Source: a virus
Strand: one strand, 5' to 3'
DNA: 24,498 bases
Virus record (IMG/VR): IMGVR_UViG_3300032296_002723
Coordinates: 1-24,498 of that record
Of this stretch, positions 15,163 through 21,449 are shown in pieces. The notes beneath the pieces are model-generated. The model was given only the letters and a program-made list of their open reading frames with translations, was not told the origin of the DNA and searched no databases. The stretch's first letter is position 1; every line of letters starts with the position of its first letter. The position numbers were made by a program, and so were the translations under genes.

Positions 15163-15498
15163 ATGAAAAACTTAATGACTTTTGGAGAACTCAACGAGTC
15201 TCAAATATTTGAAGCTTTCGGAAAAGGAGCAGGTAAAGGATTAAATCCCCTCTTTAAGAAAAACTTCATGGATATGGCTACTAAAGCCTATGGATACAAG
15301 GAAAGTGGAGAAACCCTTTCTAGAGAAATTGACGGAGTTAAATCTACCATCACGGTAAAAGATTCTGGAATTAAATCTAGTTTAATTGGAGATTATCCCC
15401 TAACCAAAACCAAATCGGTTGACTATGTAAAGTTCTTGAATAAAATTGGGGACGAAGCGAGAAAACAAGCTAAGAAAATAGCTAAAGAAAAAAAGTAA
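15163..15498 (+). CDS. Small protein with capsid-targeting-like N-terminus; function unknown
   Basis: A 111-aa basic protein of unknown family. It begins MKNLMTFGELNESQIF, matching the N-terminal pattern M(K/R)xxxx(F/Y)...(L/I)xE shared with the genes at 2996, 15500 and 15966 and with the T4 capsid targeting sequence; ELNE fits the prohead protease site. The body has a Gly/Lys-rich stretch (GKGAGKGLNPLFKKNF) and a C-terminal Lys/Ala/Glu helix (EARKQAKKIAKEKK). Its small size, basic charge and N-terminus recall T4 internal proteins packaged with DNA. Only 1 nt separates its stop from the TTG of the next gene. Confidence 0.78.
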   Translation: MKNLMTFGELNESQIFEAFGKGAGKGLNPLFKKNFMDMATKAYGYKESGETLSREIDGVKSTITVKDSGIKSSLIGDYPLTKTKSVDYVKFLNKIGDEARKQAKKIAKEKK

Positions 15499-15499
15499 T

Positions 15500-15961
15500 T
15501 TGAAAATCCTGGATAACTATACAGAATGGCTAAAAGAATCTAGAGAATTAACTAGAAGTTCTGGTTATGAGATTACTTTAAACCCATGGATAGTAAGACC
15601 ACTTGGCATGAATTCTACGATATGCCCAGGAGGAGGAGAAATGAGATCTTATACCGTTTATTTGAACGGGGAAGAAATCATAGGACGTAACAAATTTGGT
15701 ATGGTGGGATCTAAAGAAGGAGGTATTTTACAGGCAATTTTGCCTAATAATAATCCTGATATAGCTTTTGTTGAGAATATCAACATCCCTGAAGGATTGA
15801 GGGGAAAAGGAATTGGAGCTAAAATATATCAAGCTTTAGCCAACGAAATAAAAAGAACTATCGTCAGCTCGTCTGATAGCAGAGCAGCAGGTCCTGTTGC
15901 ATCCCAAACATCTTCATCTGAAGCTTTTTGGGCAAAACATAAAGAATTTAAACCACAATAA
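15500..15961 (+). CDS. GNAT-like acetyltransferase with capsid-targeting-like N-terminus
   Basis: A 153-aa protein starting at TTG 15500. The TTG is chosen because it restores MKILDNYTEWLKES, which matches the N-termini of its neighbours, and because the next ATG is 36 codons on. The C-terminal half has a GNAT acetyl-CoA motif: FVENINIPEGL followed by R101-G-K-G104-I-G106 (R-x-x-G-x-G) and the helix AKIYQALANEI, then a second block ending EAFWAKHKEF, the usual beta5-alpha4 end of the fold. N-terminal to that, the sheet has a plausible SYTVYLNGEEIIGRNKF stretch. An acetyltransferase of unknown target is predicted. If the N-terminus is a real head-targeting tag, the enzyme would be packaged and injected, by analogy with T4 Alt. 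The tag reading is inference. Confidence 0.72.
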   Translation: MKILDNYTEWLKESRELTRSSGYEITLNPWIVRPLGMNSTICPGGGEMRSYTVYLNGEEIIGRNKFGMVGSKEGGILQAILPNNNPDIAFVENINIPEGLRGKGIGAKIYQALANEIKRTIVSSSDSRAAGPVASQTSSSEAFWAKHKEFKPQ

Positions 15962-15965
15962 AAAA

Positions 15966-16613
15966 ATGAAAAATATTCAAACCTTTGGGGACTTTATTTT
16001 AGAGAAGAATCTCTTTTTGGGAGAAACTATATTTATAGATTCCCAGCCAGATAACTATTTTGAAGGCGTTCTATTAGAAGCCAAAAAATTTATCGATCAA
16101 AAAGAACTTGCCGACGAGGTTAAAAAATCTCTAGAGGAAGGAGAAACTGTTTATATTAAGGTTTTGGGAAATCCTCGTAGACCTGTTAAAACGGTAACAC
16201 ATAAACTTGCAAAGATGCTTGTTGAACTGATCAATTCTGTTGCATATGGCGAGTTTAGAAGAAGATGGTCTAATCTAAGTGAGGAACAATTTGATGAGGT
16301 AATTGCTACAACTTTAAAGGATGTTCTACAGGATTGGCATAAGAGTGTAGATAAACCAAACTTAACTGACGGTCAAATCTATGGAAATTTGAGAACATTG
16401 ATTAAAACTAGATTACTTGGAGCCAATAATCAATTAATGAGAAAGGTAACTAAAGAGCCTTCTGGATCTCAGCAAGTGGATTACGATGCAATAGATAGAA
16501 CTATTAATAAAATCTTAACTGGAACTACAGATAGACCTTATAGACCAGCAGTAAAAGCACCAGAGCCTGGTGAAAAGAGCTGGTTTGATTACGATCCTAA
16601 CGTTCAGGATTAA
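15966..16613 (+). CDS. Protein with capsid-targeting-like N-terminus; function unknown
   Basis: A 215-aa protein. The frame is open upstream to an ATG at 15897, but that overlaps the GNAT gene; ATG 15966, 4 nt after that gene's stop, gives MKNIQTFGDFILEKN, again the shared pattern with ILE as the (L/I)xE site. The body is mostly helical with a basic middle (YGEFRRRWSNLSEEQFDEV) and a C-terminus with Pro and aromatic residues (YRPAVKAPEPGEKSWFDYD). No motif is recognised. It ends the 15163-16613 group and a strong terminator follows. Confidence 0.78.
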   Translation: MKNIQTFGDFILEKNLFLGETIFIDSQPDNYFEGVLLEAKKFIDQKELADEVKKSLEEGETVYIKVLGNPRRPVKTVTHKLAKMLVELINSVAYGEFRRRWSNLSEEQFDEVIATTLKDVLQDWHKSVDKPNLTDGQIYGNLRTLIKTRLLGANNQLMRKVTKEPSGSQQVDYDAIDRTINKILTGTTDRPYRPAVKAPEPGEKSWFDYDPNVQD

Positions 16614-16632
16614 TTAAAATAATCCCGAAACC

Positions 16633-16679
16633 AAATCCGCACTAGTTGATATAAACAATTAAGTGCGGATTTATTTTTT
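16633..16679 (+). terminator. Rho-independent terminator
   Basis: AAATCCGCACT (16633-16643) pairs perfectly over 11 bp with AGTGCGGATTT (16662-16672), followed by a short A and a T-run to 16679. The 18-nt loop can form a small inner stem. It separates the head-targeted candidates from the sigma gene. Confidence 0.85.
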
Positions 16680-16696
16680 ACGCTAAAATATTATTA

Positions 16697-17053
16697 ATGG
16701 CAGATTACGTTAAAAACTCGGACCTCATGAGGGCAATTTTAGAGTCTAAAGAGAAGGGATCTCTAACCCCTGAGACAGTTAGTATGTTTTATTTAATGGT
16801 TCAGGGAATATCCAAAAAAATGGCCTATAAAGATCCGGACGATAAGGATGATTGCATGGCATTTGCAATGGAGGACTTATGTAAATACTGGAACAGATTT
16901 GACCCTGCAAAATCAAATAATCCATTTGCATATTATACACAAATTGCTAAGAATGGATTTGCAAAGGGCTGGAAGAAAATTCATCCCCCTAAGGCACCTA
17001 AAACCATTCCTTTTTCCCATATTACGGGGGAAGATAACTCTTACAACATTTAA
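16697..17053 (+). CDS. Late sigma factor, T4 gp55 type
   Basis: Phage late-gene sigma factor that lets host RNA polymerase recognise late promoters. At 118 aa it is shorter than T4 gp55 (185 aa). The diagnostic core is DDCMAFAMEDLCKYWNRFDP followed by AKS73NNPFAYYTQIAKNG, very close to the gp55 block ...DNFDPEKSNNPFAYFTQI; YVKNSDLMRAILESKEKG at the start matches the gp55 N-terminus. I see no clear C-terminal sliding-clamp binding peptide, and the C-terminus is short. The gene follows a terminator with no obvious TATATAAA box before it. It is followed after 5 nt by the gp4-like gene. Assignment is firm. Confidence 0.88.
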   Translation: MADYVKNSDLMRAILESKEKGSLTPETVSMFYLMVQGISKKMAYKDPDDKDDCMAFAMEDLCKYWNRFDPAKSNNPFAYYTQIAKNGFAKGWKKIHPPKAPKTIPFSHITGEDNSYNI

Positions 17054-17058
17054 TTTGT

Positions 17059-17541
17059 ATGTCGATCAAAAAAGTAAAGCCCAATGGAAATTATAGGTCG
17101 GGACTTTACGAGCCGATCAATCCCGACAAATATATTGGGGATCCACACAATATAATTTGTAGATCTTCTTGGGAATTTAGATTCTGCAAATATTGTGACA
17201 CGAACGAGAGAATTCTAAAATGGTCGTCAGAACCACTTCAAATTCCTTATTATAATCCCCTTGATAAAAAAGAACACATCTACAATGTAGATTTCTATAT
17301 GAAAGTTCTAAAAGATGACGGAGAGGAATCTGAATGGATAGTAGAGATAAAACCCGAGTCCCAGTACAAAAAGCCAGAATTAACTCAGCCCCACACTCTC
17401 CCGAAGTTAAAAGCATACAACCATAGAATGCAACTTTGGATCACAAATCAATCCAAATTTAAAGCAGCTAGAGAATGGGCTCTCAAAAGAAATTATAATT
17501 TTGGAGTAGTGGATGAAAATTTCCTTTTTAAAAGTCCTTAA
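17059..17541 (+). CDS. Head completion nuclease-like protein, T4 gp4 type
   Basis: T4 gp4 (gp50) head completion protein, 160 aa, needed to finish DNA-filled heads before tail joining. N-terminal GNYRSGLYEPINPDKYIGDP matches the start of T4 gp4 (Y-R-x-x-x-P-x-N-P-x-K-Y-x-G-D-P). A restriction-endonuclease-like core is visible: Glu39 in SSWEFRFCKYCDTN, Asp78 in VDFYMK, Glu96 and Lys98 in VEIKP, the PD-(D/E)XK spacing. It lies between the late sigma gene and the 17545 gene, close to the portals. Whether the nuclease centre is active cannot be told from sequence. Confidence 0.88.
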   Translation: MSIKKVKPNGNYRSGLYEPINPDKYIGDPHNIICRSSWEFRFCKYCDTNERILKWSSEPLQIPYYNPLDKKEHIYNVDFYMKVLKDDGEESEWIVEIKPESQYKKPELTQPHTLPKLKAYNHRMQLWITNQSKFKAAREWALKRNYNFGVVDENFLFKSP

Positions 17542-17544
17542 AAA

Positions 17545-18153
17545 ATGAACATCAAAGAACAAATCGTACAATATAGAGATGAGGCTCCTTCTATTTCTTC
17601 TTTAGCCACAAAGACAGACATGCATTTTCTGGGAAAATATGGAGCTAGAGGAGAAGGGTCCTCCTACAAGTATAATGGTACTCTATTCCCAGGTAACCTT
17701 TATTTTTTCTCATACCAAACAGATTCTAAACTTTCTGATAAAGTCCAATTTATTAACAGAAACCCCTTAATATTTTACATCTCTGCTGACAGGGTAGGTC
17801 AAGAAACTATAGTTAAAGGGATAGATTTAACTATTACTCCCCCGGAGCAAAGAGTAGAAATCATTCAAAGAATAGCTGAGAAGTTCCAAGGAGAGATTGG
17901 AGAAGGGGAAAAGAGCACACAGAAAGGGGGTTCCCCAGTTCAAATTAGATTGGATTCAAAGGATCTTTCCGGACTACTGTCAGGAACTGGATATAATTTT
18001 TCGGTTACTGGTTTTAAGATGAAGTTTATGAGTGATATCAAATGGATTGATTATTCAGATTGGTCCAAGATTCCTTTCTTGAAATACTCTCTTGTGCAGG
18101 GGATATCTATTAACGAGATATATAGTAACTACAGGTCGAAATTAAAAGGATAA
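17545..18153 (+). CDS. Probable virion protein of a T4-like family; function unknown
   Basis: A 202-aa protein. It has PGNLYFFSYQTDSK, NRNPLIFYI and, at the end, FKMKFMSDIKWIDYSDWSKI then a SLVQGISINEIYSNYRSK close. This order (PG-x-x-Y-x-F-x-Y, PL-I, DWS-I, EIY--Y) recalls ~200-aa uncharacterised proteins common in T4-like marine phages, as far as I remember, but I cannot check it. It lies directly behind the gp4-like gene (3 nt) where T4 has gp53, but it does not show the gp53 pattern. A structural or head-tail junction role is inferred from place only. Confidence 0.78.
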   Translation: MNIKEQIVQYRDEAPSISSLATKTDMHFLGKYGARGEGSSYKYNGTLFPGNLYFFSYQTDSKLSDKVQFINRNPLIFYISADRVGQETIVKGIDLTITPPEQRVEIIQRIAEKFQGEIGEGEKSTQKGGSPVQIRLDSKDLSGLLSGTGYNFSVTGFKMKFMSDIKWIDYSDWSKIPFLKYSLVQGISINEIYSNYRSKLKG

Positions 18154-18160
18154 TTTCATC

Positions 18161-18168
18161 TATAAATT
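18161..18168 (+). promoter_or_regulatory. Weak promoter-like box TATAAATT
   Basis: TATAAATT, one base from TATAAATA, 16 nt before the first portal start. It could be a late promoter for the portals; AT-rich background makes it uncertain. Confidence 0.35.
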
Positions 18169-18184
18169 AAATACTTCAATATAG

Positions 18185-18787
18185 ATGGCAGGTTTTATAG
18201 AAAATCCACAAGGCAGTCCAATCTTTCAAAGGATTAGAGATTCTATTAAGAATCTAAGTAATTTTGGGCTGAATTATGGGGACATGGTGGTTAAAAACTC
18301 CCAAGCCATAGGACAGACCGAAGCAGCTTTTCTAAAGAAGGGTTTAATTGAGGACGAAACGATGCTTTACGCTCTTGCTAGACAAGATACCACTTCCAAG
18401 CAGTACGTTTCTTATTTTGATAAAGACTACAAAGGAAAGAGAGACTATCTCAGAAAGTTTTCACTTAACCCCGAGATTGAATTTATTCTGGATGTAGTAA
18501 ACGACGAGTCAATTTCCTACGACAGCCATAATTTTTTTGCATACCCAGCTTTTTTAAATCTAACGGGGCTAAAGGAAAAAGTTGTTGATAAGATCAACGA
18601 GAACTACAAGAAGCTCTACGATATGTTTGGATTTACTGACAGCATTAGTGCTTGGCAGTACTTCAGACAATTTTTGATAGATGGATATGTTGCCTTTGAA
18701 ATTATTTACGATGACAAGGGAAAAAACATTATTGGGTTTAAAGAAATAGACGCTATGACCTTAATGCCATCTGTGGAAAAACAGTAG
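18185..18787 (+). CDS. Portal protein paralogue 1, N-terminal part (gp20 type), ends at in-frame TAG
   Basis: N-terminal 200 residues of a T4 gp20-type portal, the dodecameric ring through which DNA enters and leaves the head. It matches the second portal from the first residue: MAGFIE, NSQAIGQTE, YFDKDYKGKRDYLRKFSLNP, QFLIDGYVAFEIIYDDKGK, then LMPSVEK. At 18785-18787 a TAG replaces the residue aligned with Pro in TEKAPDGS of the other copy, and the same frame then continues with DGTYLNVWWQYFKD into the next listed part. So this is one gene of 539 codons cut by an amber codon, not two genes. It is either readthrough, a recent mutation or an error. Confidence 0.88.
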   Translation: MAGFIENPQGSPIFQRIRDSIKNLSNFGLNYGDMVVKNSQAIGQTEAAFLKKGLIEDETMLYALARQDTTSKQYVSYFDKDYKGKRDYLRKFSLNPEIEFILDVVNDESISYDSHNFFAYPAFLNLTGLKEKVVDKINENYKKLYDMFGFTDSISAWQYFRQFLIDGYVAFEIIYDDKGKNIIGFKEIDAMTLMPSVEKQ

Positions 18788-18844
18788 GACGGGACATATT
18801 TAAATGTTTGGTGGCAGTACTTTAAGGATCCTAGAAGAAAAAGA

Positions 18845-19801
18845 ATGCTCTATGATTCCCAGATAATTTATATCTCATATGCTAAAGGAAATACTGTTTC
18901 TCGAGTTAGTTACGTTGAGAGATTAATTAGACCATATAACATTTTAAGAATTATAGAATATACCAGAGTAATCTGGTCTGTAATGAATGCTTCTTTCAGA
19001 ATGAAGATGACTGTTCCCATTGGAACTAGATCTCAACAGAAGGGAATGCAGACTCTGGGAGAATTAATGAGTATCTACAAGGAAGATGTTAGTTTGAATG
19101 ACCAGAGCGGAGAACTTTTCGTTAACGGGGCACCAAAGATTCAATTCTTTAAAAATTACTTGATGCCTTCTGGTGTTAATGGAACTCCTACAATTGAACC
19201 ACTAAATAACGTTGGTCCGAATTTGAACGATCCTGCTCCATTGGCTTATTTCTTCGATAAATTGATCAACGAGTCGAAAGTTCCAAACTCCAGATTTACT
19301 GGTCCAGACGGAGGAACAATGGGGAAATATGCAAACGCTGCAGAGGGACTAGATAAGCAAGAAATTAGATTTGCTAAATTCATCGACAGATTAAGAACTT
19401 CTTTTCAGGATATCTTAATTAAACCACTTTGGATCCAGATGTGTAAGGACTTCCCAGAATTGGAGAAAGACTACATGTTCAAGAGTCAATTGGGACTGGA
19501 TTATATTTCAGACAATCCATTCAAAAGAAACCAAGAGATGGAGATCATTCTTAAAAAGAAGGAATCTGTCGATAAACTAATTGCTTTGACTGATGATAGC
19601 GGGGGAGGATTCTTTTCAGTTCCTTATTTGATTGAAAATTATTTGGGACTTACTGAGGACGACATTAAGGCCAATGCAGAGGCTAGGAAAAAAGCAGAAG
19701 AAGAGAAGAAAGAAGGCGGAAAAGAGGGGGAAGCACCAGCAACTGGATCAGCTCCAGCAGCTCCGGCGGCTCCATCAGCTCCGGCCGCACCAGCAACTTA
19801 A
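18845..19801 (+). CDS. Portal protein paralogue 1, C-terminal part (same frame as 18185)
   Basis: Continuation of the amber-cut portal: the frame is open from the codon after TAG (18788) and the first ATG is at 18845. It carries YISYAKGNTVSRVSYVERLI, RVIWSVMNASFRMKM, the KVPNSRFTGPDGG block, then EIRFAKFIDRLRTSFQDILI and the DFPELEKDYMFKSQLGLDY end, all aligned with the second portal. The C-terminal tail is Ala/Pro-rich (APATGSAPAAPAAPSAPAAP), unlike the Lys/Glu tail of the other copy. If no readthrough occurs, ATG 18845 is a possible but unproven restart; the fragment alone would lack half the portal fold. Confidence 0.86.
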   Translation: MLYDSQIIYISYAKGNTVSRVSYVERLIRPYNILRIIEYTRVIWSVMNASFRMKMTVPIGTRSQQKGMQTLGELMSIYKEDVSLNDQSGELFVNGAPKIQFFKNYLMPSGVNGTPTIEPLNNVGPNLNDPAPLAYFFDKLINESKVPNSRFTGPDGGTMGKYANAAEGLDKQEIRFAKFIDRLRTSFQDILIKPLWIQMCKDFPELEKDYMFKSQLGLDYISDNPFKRNQEMEIILKKKESVDKLIALTDDSGGGFFSVPYLIENYLGLTEDDIKANAEARKKAEEEKKEGGKEGEAPATGSAPAAPAAPSAPAAPAT

Positions 19802-19812
19802 AAAGAAATTAA

Positions 19813-21411
19813 ATGGCAGGGTTTATAGAAGGAGCACCACAGAATAGATTTTTAACTCAGGTTTACAAAAACTTGAGTAGAATAGGAAAATTTGGGATGC
19901 AGTACGAAGACATGGTCATTCGTAACTCCCAGGCTATTGGTCAAACCGAGTCTCAGATGTTTTCTGAGGAAGGTAATGGATTTACGAACGATAGTGCATT
20001 CTACTGGACACTAGGCTATCAAGACACTAGAATAAGGAAGTATATTGCCTATTTTGATAAAGATTATCTTGGCAAGAGAGACTTTCTAAGAAAATTTGCT
20101 CTAAATGGAGAGATTGATTTCATTTTAGAGACTGTTTCGGATGAAGGAATTAACTATGATGATAAGAACTTCTTCTGTTATCCTGCTCTAAACAATCTAG
20201 ATTTTAAAGATAAGATTCTAGATAAAGTACAAGAGAACTTCAAAACCATCTACATGCTTTATGCTTTCCAACAAAACAATTTAGCATGGCAATTATTCAA
20301 ACAGTTCTTAATAGATGGATTTTTAGCTTTTGAAATTGTTTACTCTACGGACGGTAAAAAAATTGTTGGTTTTAAAGAACTAGATCCAACTTCACTTCAG
20401 CCCCATACAGAGAAAGCTCCGGATGGATCTTTCGAACAAATTTGGATCCAGTACCCAAAAGATTCTCAGCTTTCTAGAAAATTGAAGTCTGAACAGATTA
20501 TCTATATCTCTTATGCTAAAGGTAATTCTATTTCTAGAGTTAGTTATGTTGAGAGATTAATTAGATCTTACAATATTTTAAGAGTTATGGAGAACACGAG
20601 AGTTATTTGGAACGTGATGAACGCTTCATATCGACTTAAGTTCGTAATCCCAATCGGAACCCAATCCCAACAAAAGGGAATGCAAACTCTAGGACAGTTA
20701 ATGTCTTCTTATAAGGAAGAGATAACAATGAACGACACCTCAGGTGAACTTCTAGTAAACGGAACCCCTAAAATTCAGTTCTATAAAAACTATCTTTTCC
20801 CGGAAAAAGATGGTCAGTCTCCTCAGATTGATGTTTTAAATGCAAACGGTCCAGACTTTAATGTAATGGACAATGTCATCTACTTCTATAACAAATTGAA
20901 GATGGATTCTAAGATTCCTTATGCTAGATTTGCCGGAAGAGGAGCAACCCCAGCTAACTATCAAATTTCCATCGACCAGCTGGAAAGAGATGAGATTAGG
21001 TTCGAAAAGTTCTTAACTAGACTTAGATCTATATTCCAAGAAATTATCATTAAGCCTCTATACATTCAGATGTGTTTAGACTTCCCTGAGCTTTCTAAAG
21101 ACAGAAGTTTCAAAACCAATTTAGGTCTAGATTACTATAATGACAATCAGTTTTCAAAACTTTTAGATCTTGCCCACCTAACTAAGGCATCTGATTTTGT
21201 AACTGCTCTAGGTGATATGAAAATGAAGGTAGGGGAGGAAGAAAAACCCTACTTTGATAAGAATTTCCTGATTAAAAGATTCCTTCCAATTTCCAGAGAC
21301 GAGTTCAAAAAGAACGAAAAGTATAAGGAAAAAGAAGCTAAAGAAGCAGAAAAAGCTAAGAAGGAAAAACCGGAAGGCAAGGAAGGTGAGGGAGAATCCT
21401 TTAGTTTATAA
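19813..21411 (+). CDS. Portal protein paralogue 2, complete (T4 gp20 type)
   Basis: Full-length portal, 532 aa (T4 gp20 is 524). Family blocks in order: N-terminal MAGFIEGAPQNRF and NSQAIGQTESQ; AYFDKDYLGKRDFLRKFAL; KQFLIDGFLAFEIVYSTDGK; QIIYISYAKGN and RVSYVERLIRSYNILRVMEN; SSYKEEITMNDTSGELLVNG; SKIPYARFAGRG; EIRFEKFLTRLRSIFQEIII; then IQMCLDFPEL and a Lys/Glu-rich tail. It starts 11 nt after the first copy ends. Being uninterrupted it is the best candidate for the working portal. The start context ATGGCAGG is shared with both tubes and the other portal. Confidence 0.92.
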   Translation: MAGFIEGAPQNRFLTQVYKNLSRIGKFGMQYEDMVIRNSQAIGQTESQMFSEEGNGFTNDSAFYWTLGYQDTRIRKYIAYFDKDYLGKRDFLRKFALNGEIDFILETVSDEGINYDDKNFFCYPALNNLDFKDKILDKVQENFKTIYMLYAFQQNNLAWQLFKQFLIDGFLAFEIVYSTDGKKIVGFKELDPTSLQPHTEKAPDGSFEQIWIQYPKDSQLSRKLKSEQIIYISYAKGNSISRVSYVERLIRSYNILRVMENTRVIWNVMNASYRLKFVIPIGTQSQQKGMQTLGQLMSSYKEEITMNDTSGELLVNGTPKIQFYKNYLFPEKDGQSPQIDVLNANGPDFNVMDNVIYFYNKLKMDSKIPYARFAGRGATPANYQISIDQLERDEIRFEKFLTRLRSIFQEIIIKPLYIQMCLDFPELSKDRSFKTNLGLDYYNDNQFSKLLDLAHLTKASDFVTALGDMKMKVGEEEKPYFDKNFLIKRFLPISRDEFKKNEKYKEKEAKEAEKAKKEKPEGKEGEGESFSL

Positions 21412-21417
21412 TTAGAC

Positions 21418-21426
21418 CGTATATTT
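21418..21426 (+). promoter_or_regulatory. Candidate promoter element CGTATATTT
   Basis: Second copy of the CGTATATTT element also seen at 6486-6494 before dCMP deaminase. It lies 21 nt before the ligase start, just after the portal stop, and would separate replication genes from the late block. Confidence 0.35.
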
Positions 21427-21449
21427 ATGTAGATAATCAAAGTCTACAT
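21427..21449 (+). promoter_or_regulatory. Hairpin over the ligase start codon
   Basis: ATGTAGA (21427-21433) and TCTACAT (21443-21449) form a perfect 7-bp stem with a 9-nt loop; the right arm includes the first two bases of the ligase ATG (21448-21450). In the message it would hide the start codon. T4-like phages control some early genes by such start-site hairpins, so translational control is plausible. Confidence 0.5.

Noticed and set aside
15897-15965. Upstream start for the 15966 gene
   Set aside because: It would overlap the GNAT-like gene and add an His/Lys/Asn-rich peptide; ATG 15966 gives the shared N-terminal motif.
16848-17096. 82-codon + strand frame over the gp55-like gene
   Set aside because: Alternative frame of a confidently assigned sigma factor.
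18785-18787. General reassignment of TAG to an amino acid
   Set aside because: TAG at 3482-3484 is followed by a strong terminator and works as a stop; one internal TAG in one gene is not enough to claim a changed code.
19632-19847. 71-codon + strand frame over the portal junction
   Set aside because: Lys/Gln/Arg-rich shadow of the Ala/Pro/Lys-rich portal tail.
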